DNA of 64,000 nucleotides, from contig OZ038386.1 in the NCBI GenBank assembly GCA_964036045.1, positions 19,182,225-19,246,224 of the forward strand. Direction: 5' to 3'. Positions within the stretch are counted from its first letter, which is position 1; every line of letters starts with the position of its first letter. This DNA is from Eutreptiella sp. 'Long Island Sound 2002' (Eukaryota; Euglenozoa; Euglenophyceae; Eutreptiales; Eutreptiaceae). Below the pieces are notes generated by a model. That model was not told the DNA's origin and searched no databases. It saw only the letters and a program-made list of their open reading frames with translations. The position numbers were made by a program, and so were the translations under genes. Shown piece by piece: positions 34,840 to 44,171 of the stretch.

Positions 34840-36897
34840 TTAACGGAAAAAAAAAAGTGTCCCGGTACCAGTTTGCACAAGCAGAGCACAAGAAAACTGC
34901 ACAGGACTTGACCTCAATTGCCGCCAGGCCTCCCCGCCCGGCGCCTGCCAGGGCTCGGCCGCCAACGCCACCAATGTTGCGAGGCTGCCCAGCATTTTCA
35001 GGGGGAAGCCCTGGGCCGGCTGTTTGACCCCCCCCACCGTCCTACCCCAGCGCAACCAGCAGTAGGCGCCCGCCGCGAAAGGGCAACCCAATCCCCTCGG
35101 ACGCACATGCCAATTCAGCAAACCCAGGAAGCTTTGGAGGTGCCGGTCGTTGCCTGCACCAACCGCCAGCCTCAGCCATCCCGCCCACAACTGGAGCAGT
35201 GCTTGTTCATGGCTCCTGATCCGCCTGGCCTGCAAGTCGAGCTCCTTCCCCAGGAATGACGCCACAGGCACCGGGTCTAGGACACTCTTAGGACTTATGA
35301 GGAAACCAGCCTCGATCAGGGCACGCACTGCCACTCGCCCCGCCTCCCTGAGCACCTCCCTATCAGTGAAGACGAGCAAAAAGTCATCGAGGTAGTGCAC
35401 AAGGAGTATCTCGGGGGGCAGTACCCCCTGGAGAATGCGTGCCAAACTCGTCTGGCACAGATAGGGGCTGTATTTCCAGCCAAACGGTAGGCGCGACAGC
35501 GCCACAGGTGGAGCCCCGGGGGCGGGCCGGAAGCGAAAAACCTGGCGCGCACCCTGGGGCAAGCAAAAGCTCCAGAACGCATTTTTGAGGTCAATGTGGA
35601 GGCCGTAGAGGTCCACATCAGGCGGGAATGCCGACAAGGACCTAGCCAAATCCTCCCAGGAATCCAATCTAAAAGTGGGGGGCTTGCCCCCGTCACTCTT
35701 GTTGATCTTGACGCAACTCAAGATCAAGGAGACCTTCTCGGATGATTTGGGGATGACGAAGGGGTAACACGTGGGCGGGGGGGGGGGGTCAGCCGGCTCC
35801 TCGTAGACCCCCGCCCCCCTCAACGCATGCACTATCCTCTGGACCTGCTGCGACACCCACCTGGTTGCCCCTCGGACCACCCTATCCCCGTCCTGCCACT
35901 CTTGCTCGACGTCAAAATCCTGGAGCCCTCCGTGGTAGAAGGGCGGTACGACAACGTCCCACAGATCGTCCGGTAGCTGGTGGGAGCCTACCGGTCCCAA
36001 TCCCCGGTCCAAAATGGCATCCTCGACCCCCCCCATGAACCGCGGAATGGGGGAGGTGTTGATATGGAGGCATGCCTCCCAGGCGTCCGGGTGGAGCTTG
36101 CGCAAGGCGCCCAGGAGAGCGGGTAAAGCCCCTTGCAAGCGGAAATCCTCGGCTGTATCGAATACTCTATTCAACCACAAATCCACCCTCTTCGCAACCA
36201 TCCACAAGCCACAACGTTCCCGCTCGGCTATCCAATGAAAATGGGGGGTGATCGTCTGCATGAACTCCAGGAAGAGGGGGGGCTGTTCCTGCACCCTCCC
36301 ACCCCTGTCGGGACCCTTACAGAGGGGGGGGGGGGGCGACGCCACTGGGCCCGCCCTCCCCCAAGCCTGGGCCTTGAGACGCTCAGCTGCAGCCACGAAG
36401 GCACCCTCCACCGGGCCTTGCGCCTCCGGCGTCCGGACACGCCCGCCCTGCCCGAGCTTGATGCGCTTGGGCTGCGGCGTTCCGATCTGCTGGGCCAAAC
36501 GAGGTCTCCCAGCTTGACGGCGTGCGGGGGCTCGGGATCGCACGGCCTGCGTACCATCCAGGACCACCTTAGCGCGACGCGGCCCCGCGTATGTGCGGTA
36601 GACACGGCCCACCACTCCAGCTTTCGAGCCCGCCGCGGGTCCTCCTCTGACTGGGCCAACGGCTGCCCTGGAGGACCACGGCTTACGCTCCCGTCCAACG
36701 AACCTGGCAATTCCGGCCTGTCGACGCCCGGGGGAGCCCCTGGCGCTGCCGACTGCGAATTCGCCAGAGGGCTCGCTTCCGGAATCCTCGCTGTTGTCGT
36801 CGGTGTCCACGTCGGAATCGACATTGATGGGCCCGGCTGCCGTCCCCGGCCCGCACGCCCCCCCCCCACGGCCACCAAAGGCCCCGCCACCGTGCAC
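34840..36897 (-). CDS. Reverse transcriptase, DIRS-like, truncated before RNase H
   Basis: The product would copy element RNA into DNA. The N-terminal 200 residues are Gly/Arg/Ala-rich linker. The catalytic core shows LYGLHIDLKNAFWSFCLP, LPFGWKYSPYLCQ and the YLDD box at 35383-35394 (residues 502-505), typical of DIRS1-type RTs. After the palm and thumb the frame continues to CALLVQTGTGTLFFFR and stops at TAA 34840-34842, within the element's left terminus. No RNase H domain follows, so the 3' part is lost. The frame opens after a TGA near 36938, and the GTG at 36897 is only a nominal start. It overlaps the recombinase frame, so expression would need frameshifting or splicing. Confidence 0.85.
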   Translation of the reverse strand: MHGGGAFGGRGGGACGPGTAAGPINVDSDVDTDDNSEDSGSEPSGEFAVGSARGSPGRRQAGIARFVGRERKPWSSRAAVGPVRGGPAAGSKAGVVGRVYRTYAGPRRAKVVLDGTQAVRSRAPARRQAGRPRLAQQIGTPQPKRIKLGQGGRVRTPEAQGPVEGAFVAAAERLKAQAWGRAGPVASPPPPLCKGPDRGGRVQEQPPLFLEFMQTITPHFHWIAERERCGLWMVAKRVDLWLNRVFDTAEDFRLQGALPALLGALRKLHPDAWEACLHINTSPIPRFMGGVEDAILDRGLGPVGSHQLPDDLWDVVVPPFYHGGLQDFDVEQEWQDGDRVVRGATRWVSQQVQRIVHALRGAGVYEEPADPPPPPTCYPFVIPKSSEKVSLILSCVKINKSDGGKPPTFRLDSWEDLARSLSAFPPDVDLYGLHIDLKNAFWSFCLPQGARQVFRFRPAPGAPPVALSRLPFGWKYSPYLCQTSLARILQGVLPPEILLVHYLDDFLLVFTDREVLREAGRVAVRALIEAGFLISPKSVLDPVPVASFLGKELDLQARRIRSHEQALLQLWAGWLRLAVGAGNDRHLQSFLGLLNWHVRPRGLGCPFAAGAYCWLRWGRTVGGVKQPAQGFPLKMLGSLATLVALAAEPWQAPGGEAWRQLRSSPVQFSCALLVQTGTGTLFFFR

Positions 36898-37259
36898 AGC
36901 TGACCCGCATCTTCCCGAGACACGGCGCCGCGCTCAATGGCAGAGGCCAAAGGAGGAAGTGGAGGGGGGGTAGGAGCTGTGTCAGGCCCCAGGCCCACCT
37001 CAGCAGAGCCGTCGCCTGGGGATTCCTCCAGCTCGGCCGCGGTTTGGTCTCCTTCGCCTCCTCCCCCAAGCGTGCCGCTCGCAGTGGATTCCAGCTTCTG
37101 ACCTCGCGGAAGTCTCGGCTTGCGCTTGGTCGGGGTGTTGAGGGCGCTCGCGATACTGGGGAACATCGGGGATCCCCACAGGGCCAGGACGCCCACGCGT
37201 TCCGGAGTCGGCAAAGGCCCCTGGTCACGGGACCATGCGGGCAGCACCGTAGGGGCAAC

Positions 37260-38168
37260 GACTCCCGGGTCTGACCATTTGGTGCCGTATTGCATCGCCA
37301 CGGCCGTGCTTTGCCATCTGCCCCACCATTTGTAGTAGGCGAGGTCTGGCTTACGGGCCCAAGTCGCTGCGGCGCCTCCCCTGCGCAGGGCGTGCCACCT
37401 GGCCCGGAAGTGGGCGGTGCTCGCCAGGGCGTCGGCCATGCCTGCCTCCAATCCCGCTTCCCCTGACTGCCAGACGAGCATGTCTGAGGACCGGCCCAGC
37501 GAAACCATGTGGCCATGAAGCCACGCCCGGACGCTGTCCGCATACCTGTACAGGGGGCGGGTGGTGTACCCCTCCTCCCCTGTCTTGGAGTTCCAAAACT
37601 GGACAAAGCCTGGCATAGCCAGGTCAGTAACCCTGATGCCAGCTGCTTCGCCCACCCGCAGGTAGCATACCCAGCTGATGATGGCCAATGCGCTGAACAC
37701 GGCTCCGTGTCTGGAGTCTCTGGCCTTTTCGACCAGCTGGACCAAGCCTGCTGGGGACAGATAGGGCTGAGAGCCCGAGGATGCGGCTCCCGCCGCGATC
37801 CGTTTGTGCAAGGTGGTGACTGTTGGGGGCAGCCACTGGAGGTCCTCCACGGCTCTGACCGCGGAGGTAATACCCCGCAGGGCTGACGCTGTAGCGCCGG
37901 CTTGCGCCCGCTCCGCCAGGAGGCCTGCCAGTGCTGCGGCTGTATCAGGCGGGCCCGTGCGGTCCGCGTAAGCCGCCTAGGCCCGGAGTCGGGACGCGTA
38001 CTGCGAGCGGGTTCTCGGTCTCCAGGACTGCATGGCACTTTCCTCCGGTGAGCAGGGGTCGTCTGACCGGGCTGCTGTCTCCCACCGGCGGGCGAGCGCC
38101 CGCAGATCTGCCGCCGTGTCCGCAACGCCGGAGCCCGGGGCGGCCGGTCCGGGCTCCAGTCGGTCCTG
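37260..38168 (-). pseudogene. Tyrosine recombinase of the DIRS/PAT type, one nonsense codon
   Basis: This would integrate the circular DNA copy by strand exchange. The frame continues from gag after TGA. The N-terminal SAM-like domain includes PDTAAALAGLLAERAQAG. Catalytic residues, counted from codon 37850, are Arg65 (CYLRVGEAAG), His153 and Arg156 (WHALRRGGA), GRW at 177-179 and Tyr188 (AMQYG). A TAG near 37975 interrupts ASRLRA-AYADRTG where Trp (TGG) would fit, so a single base change probably killed it. The frame stays open past the domain to 36228 without further homology. Confidence 0.8.
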
Positions 38169-38801
38169 TCAGGACCAGTGTGGGCATCTAAAGTGCCAGT
38201 GGCGTTCGTCGGGGGAGCCCCGCTGCGCGCATCTCTGGCACCCCCCGCTCGGCGGCGAGTCCACAGGGATCCACTCGCCCTGCCTCGACTGCCATTGCAG
38301 TACTCCTCCCACCTCCCTGAATTTCACGCTCCGCCACGTGAACGCCGATCCTTGTTCCTTCCATGCCTCCTCCAGCGTGGTGTACTGGTTGGACTCGGAG
38401 CTGGTTTTTCCATGCGTCCCTGCATACCTTCGGGCATACGCCGCCTGGGACTGGGACACGCAGTCCCAGACCCTCCACGCCAGCTGCTCTCCTGGGTCGA
38501 CTGCGGCCTCCGTCGCCTGGCCGCCAAACTCACTTGGTCGGGGGATCTCCCCCACCTCACCAGCTCTAAGGCGCACGTACGCCTTGATGTTGGACAGCAT
38601 GAGTCTCATCCACTGTGCCAACTGGGGCTTCTCGAGGGCTCGGTTTACTTCTGGTACGCTCAGTGGGGGCCGGCGGGGCCCCTCCTTCACTGCCACTCGG
38701 GCGAGTTGCTCTCTGAGTTCTTGAATTTCTTTGGCTTGCGCCGCCAGCCGCTCCTCGGCTGACTCGTGCTGGTTCTGATTAGGCTGCTCAACCCCGTCCA
38801 T
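38169..38801 (-). CDS. Gag-like protein with C-terminal zinc motif
   Basis: A 210-residue ORF from ATG 38801. It opens with a coiled-coil-like segment (EERLAAQAKEIQELREQLAR), continues with a helical middle, and ends in a Cys/His cluster (CQRCAQRGSPDERHWHFRCP). This arrangement suits a nucleic-acid-binding gag-like protein. The TGA at the end is directly followed in the same frame by the recombinase, so a gag-recombinase fusion by readthrough is possible. Confidence 0.65.
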   Translation of the reverse strand: MDGVEQPNQNQHESAEERLAAQAKEIQELREQLARVAVKEGPRRPPLSVPEVNRALEKPQLAQWMRLMLSNIKAYVRLRAGEVGEIPRPSEFGGQATEAAVDPGEQLAWRVWDCVSQSQAAYARRYAGTHGKTSSESNQYTTLEEAWKEQGSAFTWRSVKFREVGGVLQWQSRQGEWIPVDSPPSGGCQRCAQRGSPDERHWHFRCPHWS

Positions 38802-38926
38802 GGGTTAACAAAAACAAAGACAGGAAAACTGCCTAAACATTGGAGACGCAAACAAAAGTTGAGACGAGGCACAACTAGTGTTTTCCCAAAAAAGCCCGCG
38901 GGCACTGCATGTGCTCAACCATGGTT

Positions 38927-39185
38927 GGTGGCAGTTGGCGGTTGGCGGTTGGCGGCGGTTGGCGGTTGGCAGTTGGCAACTGGCGGTTGGTGGCGGTTGG
39001 TGGTGGTTGGCGGCGGTTGGTGGCTGGCGGTTGGTGGTTGGAGGCGGTTGGCAGTGGTTGGCAGTTGGCGGTTGGTCGCCGCTGGCGGTTGGCGGCGGTT
39101 GGTGGCTGGCGGTTGGTGGCGGTTGGTGGTTGGCGGTTGGTGGCGGTTGGCAGTTGATGGGAGTTGGCGGTTGGCGGTTGGTGGT
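38927..39185. repeat. GGCGGTTGGT-type minisatellite
   Basis: About 25 degenerate copies of a GGCGGTTGGT or GGCAGTTGGC decamer lie between the gag start and the right terminus of the 34829-39252 element. Long open frames across it are repeat artefacts. It may act as a subterminal transposase-binding array. Confidence 0.9.
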
Positions 39186-39190
39186 CCCTT

Positions 39191-39250
39191 GGGGCGGTCC
39201 TTAAGGGCTGTCGTTAGCAAAAAAAAAATCTCGTCCCTTAAGGACCCCCC
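39191..39250. repeat. Terminal hairpin of the 4.4-kb element
   Basis: GGGGCGGTCCTTAAGGG and CCCTTAAGGACCCCCC form inverted arms around an A-run. The outer arm is also the element's right terminus. Confidence 0.8.
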
Positions 39251-39260
39251 TGGTTCACAT

Positions 39261-40314
39261 GTTGTTGATGTTCATTCCACCAATCTGAATTGGTCGCCTA
39301 TCGCCGCATCTGGCAAGCTTTTACCCACTAATCTTTGCCGTGTTCTTGATAATCACGCAGAGAGGCACAAGGACAGGCTCATTGCATATCCACCACTTCA
39401 CCTCTAAAAGGGAGGCGTTATTGAGTCCCGGATCCCAAGCGCAGCTGGCACCCAACAACATGATTGAGGCGGCCCGATTTGCGCGCCTGAGCCCATTTCC
39501 TTGAACAAAGAACAACACCAATTACGGGTACACCCAGCCACTTGAATGTGTGCCAGTTGTTGGATGTGGTGCTTGTGACTGGCCTAAGTGCTGGGTTGCT
39601 TGACTTAGTGTGGGGGCAAATTCCAAACTATTGTATGATCAGAGCACATTACCCCACGCTGCTTTTTTGTGTGGTTGGTGCGATTCTTATCTTGGGACTC
39701 GGTTGCCACAAAAGACCATGAAATTCCCAAAAATAGTGAAATGGGCAGCCTGAAACGAAAATTGACCGTTCTTGGCAATCAGCTTTGCACCTGAAGTGTG
39801 CGACCTTTAGAACTCCTACTCAGCCTTTCTTTGCATCATCAACCTGGTGACAGTGTGAGACTCCACCAAATGAAATGATCATATCCAAAAATAAAAATAA
39901 AACCAATCCAAATGCAGTCGGAACCTGATTCACTCCTTTGAAAAATGTGTAACGTTTGGAACCGGTTTTATGAATGGATGAAAAAACATGCGTCGCCCAT
40001 AATTAAAAATAGAGGTTATTTTCAGAACAATTGGCACAGCCGGTTGTTTTGAAAACCAGTGGCAACCAATCAATCATAGTGAACACAATATGTCAAAAAC
40101 TTGTTTGTCGGCCTTGGCGGGGTGAAGTTCTCTTGTGGCTTCGCAACTTCTAAAGCATGCTTGTTGAACCTCCGGGGCAAAACACTGCTGCCGTCACTTT
40201 CGGTGTGTGTTGGGATTGTAGCCATGTTTGCCAAATTCTGTGAACCGACATATCCCATTGCTAAAATTGCTCACCCGCCTCTTACGCAGCAGATGCACGG
40301 AGAAGCAGCAGGAA
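39261..40314. other. No gene; hAT-like remnant
   Basis: No recognised gene. At 39945-40080 the phrases GTTTGGAACCGGTTTT, AGGTTATTTTCAGAACAATT and CAGCCGGTTGTTTTGAAAAC resemble the interior of the 25357 element, suggesting a decayed copy. Confidence 0.45.
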
Positions 40315-40462
40315 GATGGTACCACTGCAGCTAAAGCGCGATTAGTTGCACGGGGATTTGAAGAAGATGATACTTCACTGGAGGGGGCGAGTCCTACGGT
40401 TAGCCGGAGTATTTGGAGACTGGTGTTGGCGGTAACGGCGCTGTATCGTTGGGTGCCTGTAT
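40315..40462 (+). pseudogene. Ty1/copia-type reverse transcriptase fragment
   Basis: The motif DGTTAAKARLVARGFEEDDT followed by SPTVSR.IWRLVLAVTALYRW matches the start of the copia RT domain (KARLVARGF, then SPT, then R.l.alA). Only about 50 codons remain, and neither integrase nor LTRs are visible. Confidence 0.65.
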
Positions 40463-40899
40463 GTATACCGGAACTTGTTGTCACCCCTCACTACCAGCCT
40501 TGTGTCACACTATTGTGTGCAGCAACAGCGCATACTACCTCCTTTGATGACCACAATAGCAAAAATGAACTACCTTCGTTTGGCAGCGATTGTTGTCCAA
40601 GTCTGGGACACAACCATCAAATACAAGAGGAACCTCAACGATGCGCCTAGCTAGTGCCAAAGCCTCGTATGTGTCCGCCTCATCCTCACCTGGACCGGGG
40701 GGGGGGGAAGTGGATTGCACGAGGGAATCCACGTCAACCTCCGGGTTTCCACTTGTAGTACAACCACGCATCCTCATCAGCAGGGATGCGGCCTCGCATA
40801 GGGCATTCGACTGTGGTCAGGCAAAAACTGGGGAGTCCATCACCCCAACTCAAGGGCCCACACCAAAGTGTGGGAGTCCATGATGAAGATGAGCAAAAG

Positions 40900-41052
40900 A
40901 AGTGTGAAAAGGGGTGGAAATGGGTGAAATTGGATGAAAATCCAACAAAGCCATATCCCCAATGTGAAACAAGCATCAAAACCCATGCTAGGGGCAACAA
41001 TGATTCCCCTAGTATCTCAAAGTATGGGTCTCTAGTACGGCCAGGAGCCCAA
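40900..41052 (-). mobile_element. Family-1 remnant, left-end type, inverted
   Basis: Read on the minus strand it matches the 13322 element just inside its left repeats: CTATTTGGGCTCCTGGCCGT, ACTAGAGACCCATACTTTGA and CTAGGGG. Its own terminus and 11-bp units are replaced by the element that begins at 41056. Confidence 0.65.
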
Positions 41053-41055
41053 ATA

Positions 41056-41546
41056 GGGGGCGTTTTCGCACAGCGCGCGCACAGCGCCAGTTATTACGGT
41101 GTTTACCCCGGTATTAGCCCTGAAAACCTGCCACCTCTAGAAGCATGCATGAGCAATTCAAAACTCCGAAATTCAAATGTGTCGTGTTCTCAGAAATATC
41201 CAATGTCCAAAACAATGCAATGTAGACAACAAAATTGTCTTGCGGGTGTTACTCCTTGATACCCGTAGCCTCGGAATCCAAGTCCACGTTGATATATGAA
41301 CGGATGAATTGAACGAAAGGAGTCCGAAAAAAAATAGACACTCAGAAAGTGGAGTGATGGACTCCTTCCCCGATTGTCAGGTGGCGGCGAAGGGTACATA
41401 CACGCAAGAAGGGGGAGGGTTGATGCTACAAAGATACACAATGGCAATAGTACCCTGCGGCAATCCTACACCCAAAAAGCTGCCTACCGGTGGTGGAGAA
41501 TGGCCTACTTTTCGTACAGCGCGCGCACAGCGCACGGTACGCCCCC
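41056..41546. mobile_element. Family-1 element, TSD ATA
   Basis: The element is 491 bases, flanked by ATA at 41053-41055 and 41547-41549. Termini are GGGGGCGTTTTC and, inverted, GGGGGCGTACCG. The unit GCACAGCGCGC lies near both ends in the same orientation. No transposase is present. It is inserted into an older family-1 remnant. Confidence 0.85.
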
Positions 41547-41549
41547 ATA

Positions 41550-42384
41550 GTTACACTGCCCGCGCCATGTGCTGAGTGCGCCCCCAGAACAAAATTAAAC
41601 AATGATCAACCCCCCCCCCCACCACCATCAACTACAACGCTGCAGGTCTCGGAGCGACAACCAAAAACTGTACCCCCTGCCTTCATGGGGCACCTAATAG
41701 TGGGGATAAAACCCTCGTTTGGGGTGAAAACCCCTCCAAAAGGGGTGGTGATGAAACGCCCCTTCCCAAGGTACGGAAATTGGCAACAACAAGACTATGG
41801 GGGGGGGGGGGGGTGCTATTTCCACTTTTTTTTGGGGGGGGTTTGCCTCCGACTACTTTGCGAACTGTGGTGAATCTGCATCCCTGATAGCCCAACAATA
41901 CACTTGATAGAGGACAATATCATTACAAATCCATAGAACTGTGTATTAACCCGTTCTCCCTAACTGGAATGCAAGAAAGATGGCGCGGTGCAGTGTGGGG
42001 AGCTTGCAATCACACAGTGGGTGTGCATTGATTCATCTGTGCAGTGGTGGAACATTATCATTACACCGATCCCACTTGCGATCTAGTTGCCACCTTCTCG
42101 TTGAAAGCATCACCTGGGGCATGGGTGGTGAAAAGAGTAGCCGGCAATGTGCCTCCTTCCCAAATTGCTATTCAACACCAAACATGCAAAATAACGAACG
42201 GTCACTGATATTTGTGTTGGAAGCATGGGGTCTTGGGAATGGCGAGCACCATCTATAATTTGGAATACTTCGTCACAGCAGGCTTTGCATGTTGCTTGTA
42301 AACACAATCGGCCCCCTTATTTACGCCCTGTTTCCTAAAAAAGCTTCCCAAGTACAAACTGTAAAACCCAAAAAAAAATTATAC
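41550..42384. other. Unassigned
   Basis: No recognised gene. C- and G-runs occur near 41610 and 41800. A GCATCCCTGATAGCCC phrase near 41880 resembles an orphan end of the 31366-type hAT-like element. Confidence 0.35.
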
Positions 42385-43056
42385 TACCCTCCCCCCCCCC
42401 TTGCAAAGTCCCCCCCCCCCCCCGGGACACCGTCACTTCCATGTTTTTCTAGTTAACATGAATTGTGCTGGTTTGTGTTGCCCATCTGCTTTACGCATGG
42501 CCTTGCATTGCTTTCCCAGTACTACCTCATCATCGGGTTCCACATCTAGTGATGAATCGCGACAAGAGGACTCCGATGTGGACTCCATGTCTTCGAGTAG
42601 TGAGGAGGAAGAGAGGTAATGATGTGGAAGTAGTATGGGCAAAGAGTGCACGTGGAGTTTGGGGCTTGGGCCATGTGTTTGATGGGAAACTGTACTTCAC
42701 TCGTGATATATGTGAGGAAAAGTGGATCCCTAAGGATTTGGTGCCTCCGAAGAAGTCGGTGGCTGCCCCCAAGGCAAGAGGAAAGGCTGCCCCCCAGCCA
42801 AGAGGAAAGCCAGCTGGTTTGGCTGTGCAAGCGGGCGCTAAAGCGGCTGCCAAACCAGCCCCGCGCGCCATTGCCTCCTCCTCCTCGGCCAGTTCTCTTT
42901 GCTTGCGTCAGTGGAGGGTACCACAGTTTGCCTTGAGATACCCTTGCAATCTCCCCCCCCCCCCCCCGGGACACCGTCACTTGGTGACCGTCTCCCCCCC
43001 CCACCCGGGAGACCGTCGCGCGCTACCACGGGACTTTGCAAGGGGGGGGGAGGGTA
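42385..43056. mobile_element. Family-2 element with coding-like cargo
   Basis: It is bounded by TA at both ends. Termini are TACCCTCCCCCCCCCC then TTGCAAAGTCCC and, inverted, TACCCTCCCCCCCC then TTGCAAAGTCCCG, nearly 30 bp of inverted repeat. CCGGGACACCGTCACTT is repeated inside both ends. The interior carries the cargo described next. Confidence 0.8.
42509..42930 (+). CDS. Cargo coding fragment: acidic Ser/Glu run plus WAKSARGVWGLG segment
   Basis: One frame gives an acidic tract, SSDESRQEDSDVDSMSSSSE. One base over, the next segment reads GNDVEVVWAKSARGVWGLGH, then FTRDICEEKWIPKDLV and a Lys/Ala/Pro-rich tail (PKARGKAAPQPRGKP). It looks like a piece of a nuclear, chromatin-associated protein, but I cannot name a family. 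It lies wholly within the transposon and changes frame, so it is probably a captured fragment. Confidence 0.3.
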
Positions 43057-43381
43057 TGAGACCTGAACCCCCCAAGAAAATACCAAAAGCTTCCCTCCTT
43101 TACCCGCCCCCTCCACCCCATCTCTCCTTTTCAGAAAATTCTTTCACGTGCGAGCAACCTGTTCGGGCACAATGGAGCGAAGAAGCCTCATGAAGCCAGT
43201 CATGGTCCCATGTGTAGCCAAAATCGGCCTCACCCCCCTTATTTGTTGTTGTCAATAGCCACAGTAGTGTTGTCAGTAGCCTCAGGGAAGCTCATCGAAC
43301 CACATGGACTCTGATGAATGCTGAGATGGCTTGGAAACGTACGAGCAACCTGCCACATGCATCCAGCAGCCCAATGACTTA

Positions 43382-44168
43382 GGGGGCGTTGTCGCACGGT
43401 GCGCGCACGGTGCGTGCACGGTGCGCGCACGGTTCAATGTTTTTGGGATGGTTGCCCAACTTGTACCCCGTTGAATGGCCCCCATAGAAACACACCCAGG
43501 GTCCTGATTTCTGCACCTTGCAGTCCATACTGGCATACCAGGATTCTTCAATTTTTAGTCTGATGCTTGTCACAGGTTCCAGGGTCCTATTTTCTGCACC
43601 CTGCAGCCCCTATTGGCGTACCGGGAATTTTTTTTTTTTGAATCTGATGCTTGTCACAGGTTCCAGGCTCCCAATTTCTGCACCTTGCACGCACCTCCGT
43701 AACAAACCATGCACAGGCGACAACACAAGCGACAACACTGGTTGGGTTACGGGAATTTCAATTTCATCCGCCACAGCATTCTGGCTCATGATCATCAATT
43801 CTAGGGGCTTCAGCTTCCACTTCAGGTAATTGGGGCTCCAGCAAAGCGTCCATCGGCGCCTCCTGGTGCACAGGTTGGGGGGAATCGGGGCTCTCAGCAG
43901 TCACAAATTGCAAACTCCAACCGCTCCTCGGGTGCATGCTCATACAAGACCTCTTCACCACCCAATTCGTACCGAATAGAGACGCGACTCCCACCTCTTG
44001 GAGAAGGGTCAACGACAGTGGCCGACACCCTATCCCCGTTGGAGCGGTGGTAGTACACAGGCAGTCCGGCGACAAGCTAGGGCAGCTCAGATTCAGGCAT
44101 TGTGGATCTGGTGGACACAGAATACGCAAAAGGACGCACGGTGCGCGCACGGTTCAGGCAACACCCCC
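43382..44168. mobile_element. Family-1 element, TSD TTA
   Basis: The element is 787 bases, flanked by TTA at 43379-43381 and 44169-44171. Termini are GGGGGCGTTGTC and, inverted, GGGGGTGTTGCC. The unit GCACGGTGCGC (with GTGCACGGTGC variants) is present about four times at the left and twice at the right, in the same orientation. It contains a tandem repeat and no transposase. A minus-strand Glu/Pro-rich frame (43764-44150) is unassigned. Confidence 0.88.
43497..43690. repeat. Tandem repeat of about 85 bp inside the TTA element
   Basis: Roughly 2.3 copies of a unit containing TTTCTGCACCTTGCAG, TGGCATACCAGG and CTGATGCTTGTCACAGGTTC. A single inverted copy sits at 30145-30230 in the nested element cluster. 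Confidence 0.8.
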
Positions 44169-44171
44169 TTA

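Larger units (their letters stand above)
34829..39252 (-). mobile_element. 4.4-kb element: hAT-type ends enclosing gag, tyrosine recombinase and RT
   Basis: Perfect 8-bp duplications GTTCACAT flank it (34821-34828 and 39253-39260). Termini are CAGGGGTGTCCTTAACGG and, inverted, CAGGGGGGTCCTTAAGGG, 16 of 18 matching. The minus-strand order is gag-like, tyrosine recombinase, reverse transcriptase, and no hAT transposase is present. DIRS/PAT elements carry these genes but are not known to make target duplications; hAT elements make 8-bp ones. Either a retroelement was captured by a hAT-like unit, or this is a new combination. The RT frame ends inside the left terminus. Confidence 0.75.

Noticed and set aside
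36228-38125. Long minus-strand frames overlapping the recombinase and RT genes, and plus-strand frames opposite them
   Set aside because: Only one frame in each segment shows recombinase or RT motifs. The others are shadows caused by high GC.
23449-38168. Alternative genetic code (TAG or TGA reassigned), suggested by in-frame stops in otherwise good frames
   Set aside because: Hv1, the LYR gene and the methyltransferase use ordinary stops and have none internally. The affected frames are in mobile or decayed DNA.
38766-39407. Long plus-strand frames full of Gly and Trp across 38766-39407 and complementary frames
   Set aside because: They are translations of the GGCGGTTGGT minisatellite in several frames, not a gene.
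42303-43240. AATCGG...CCCCCTTATTT phrases near 42306 and 43221 as a long target duplication around the 42385 element
   Set aside because: They lie far outside the inverted termini and the matching is partial.
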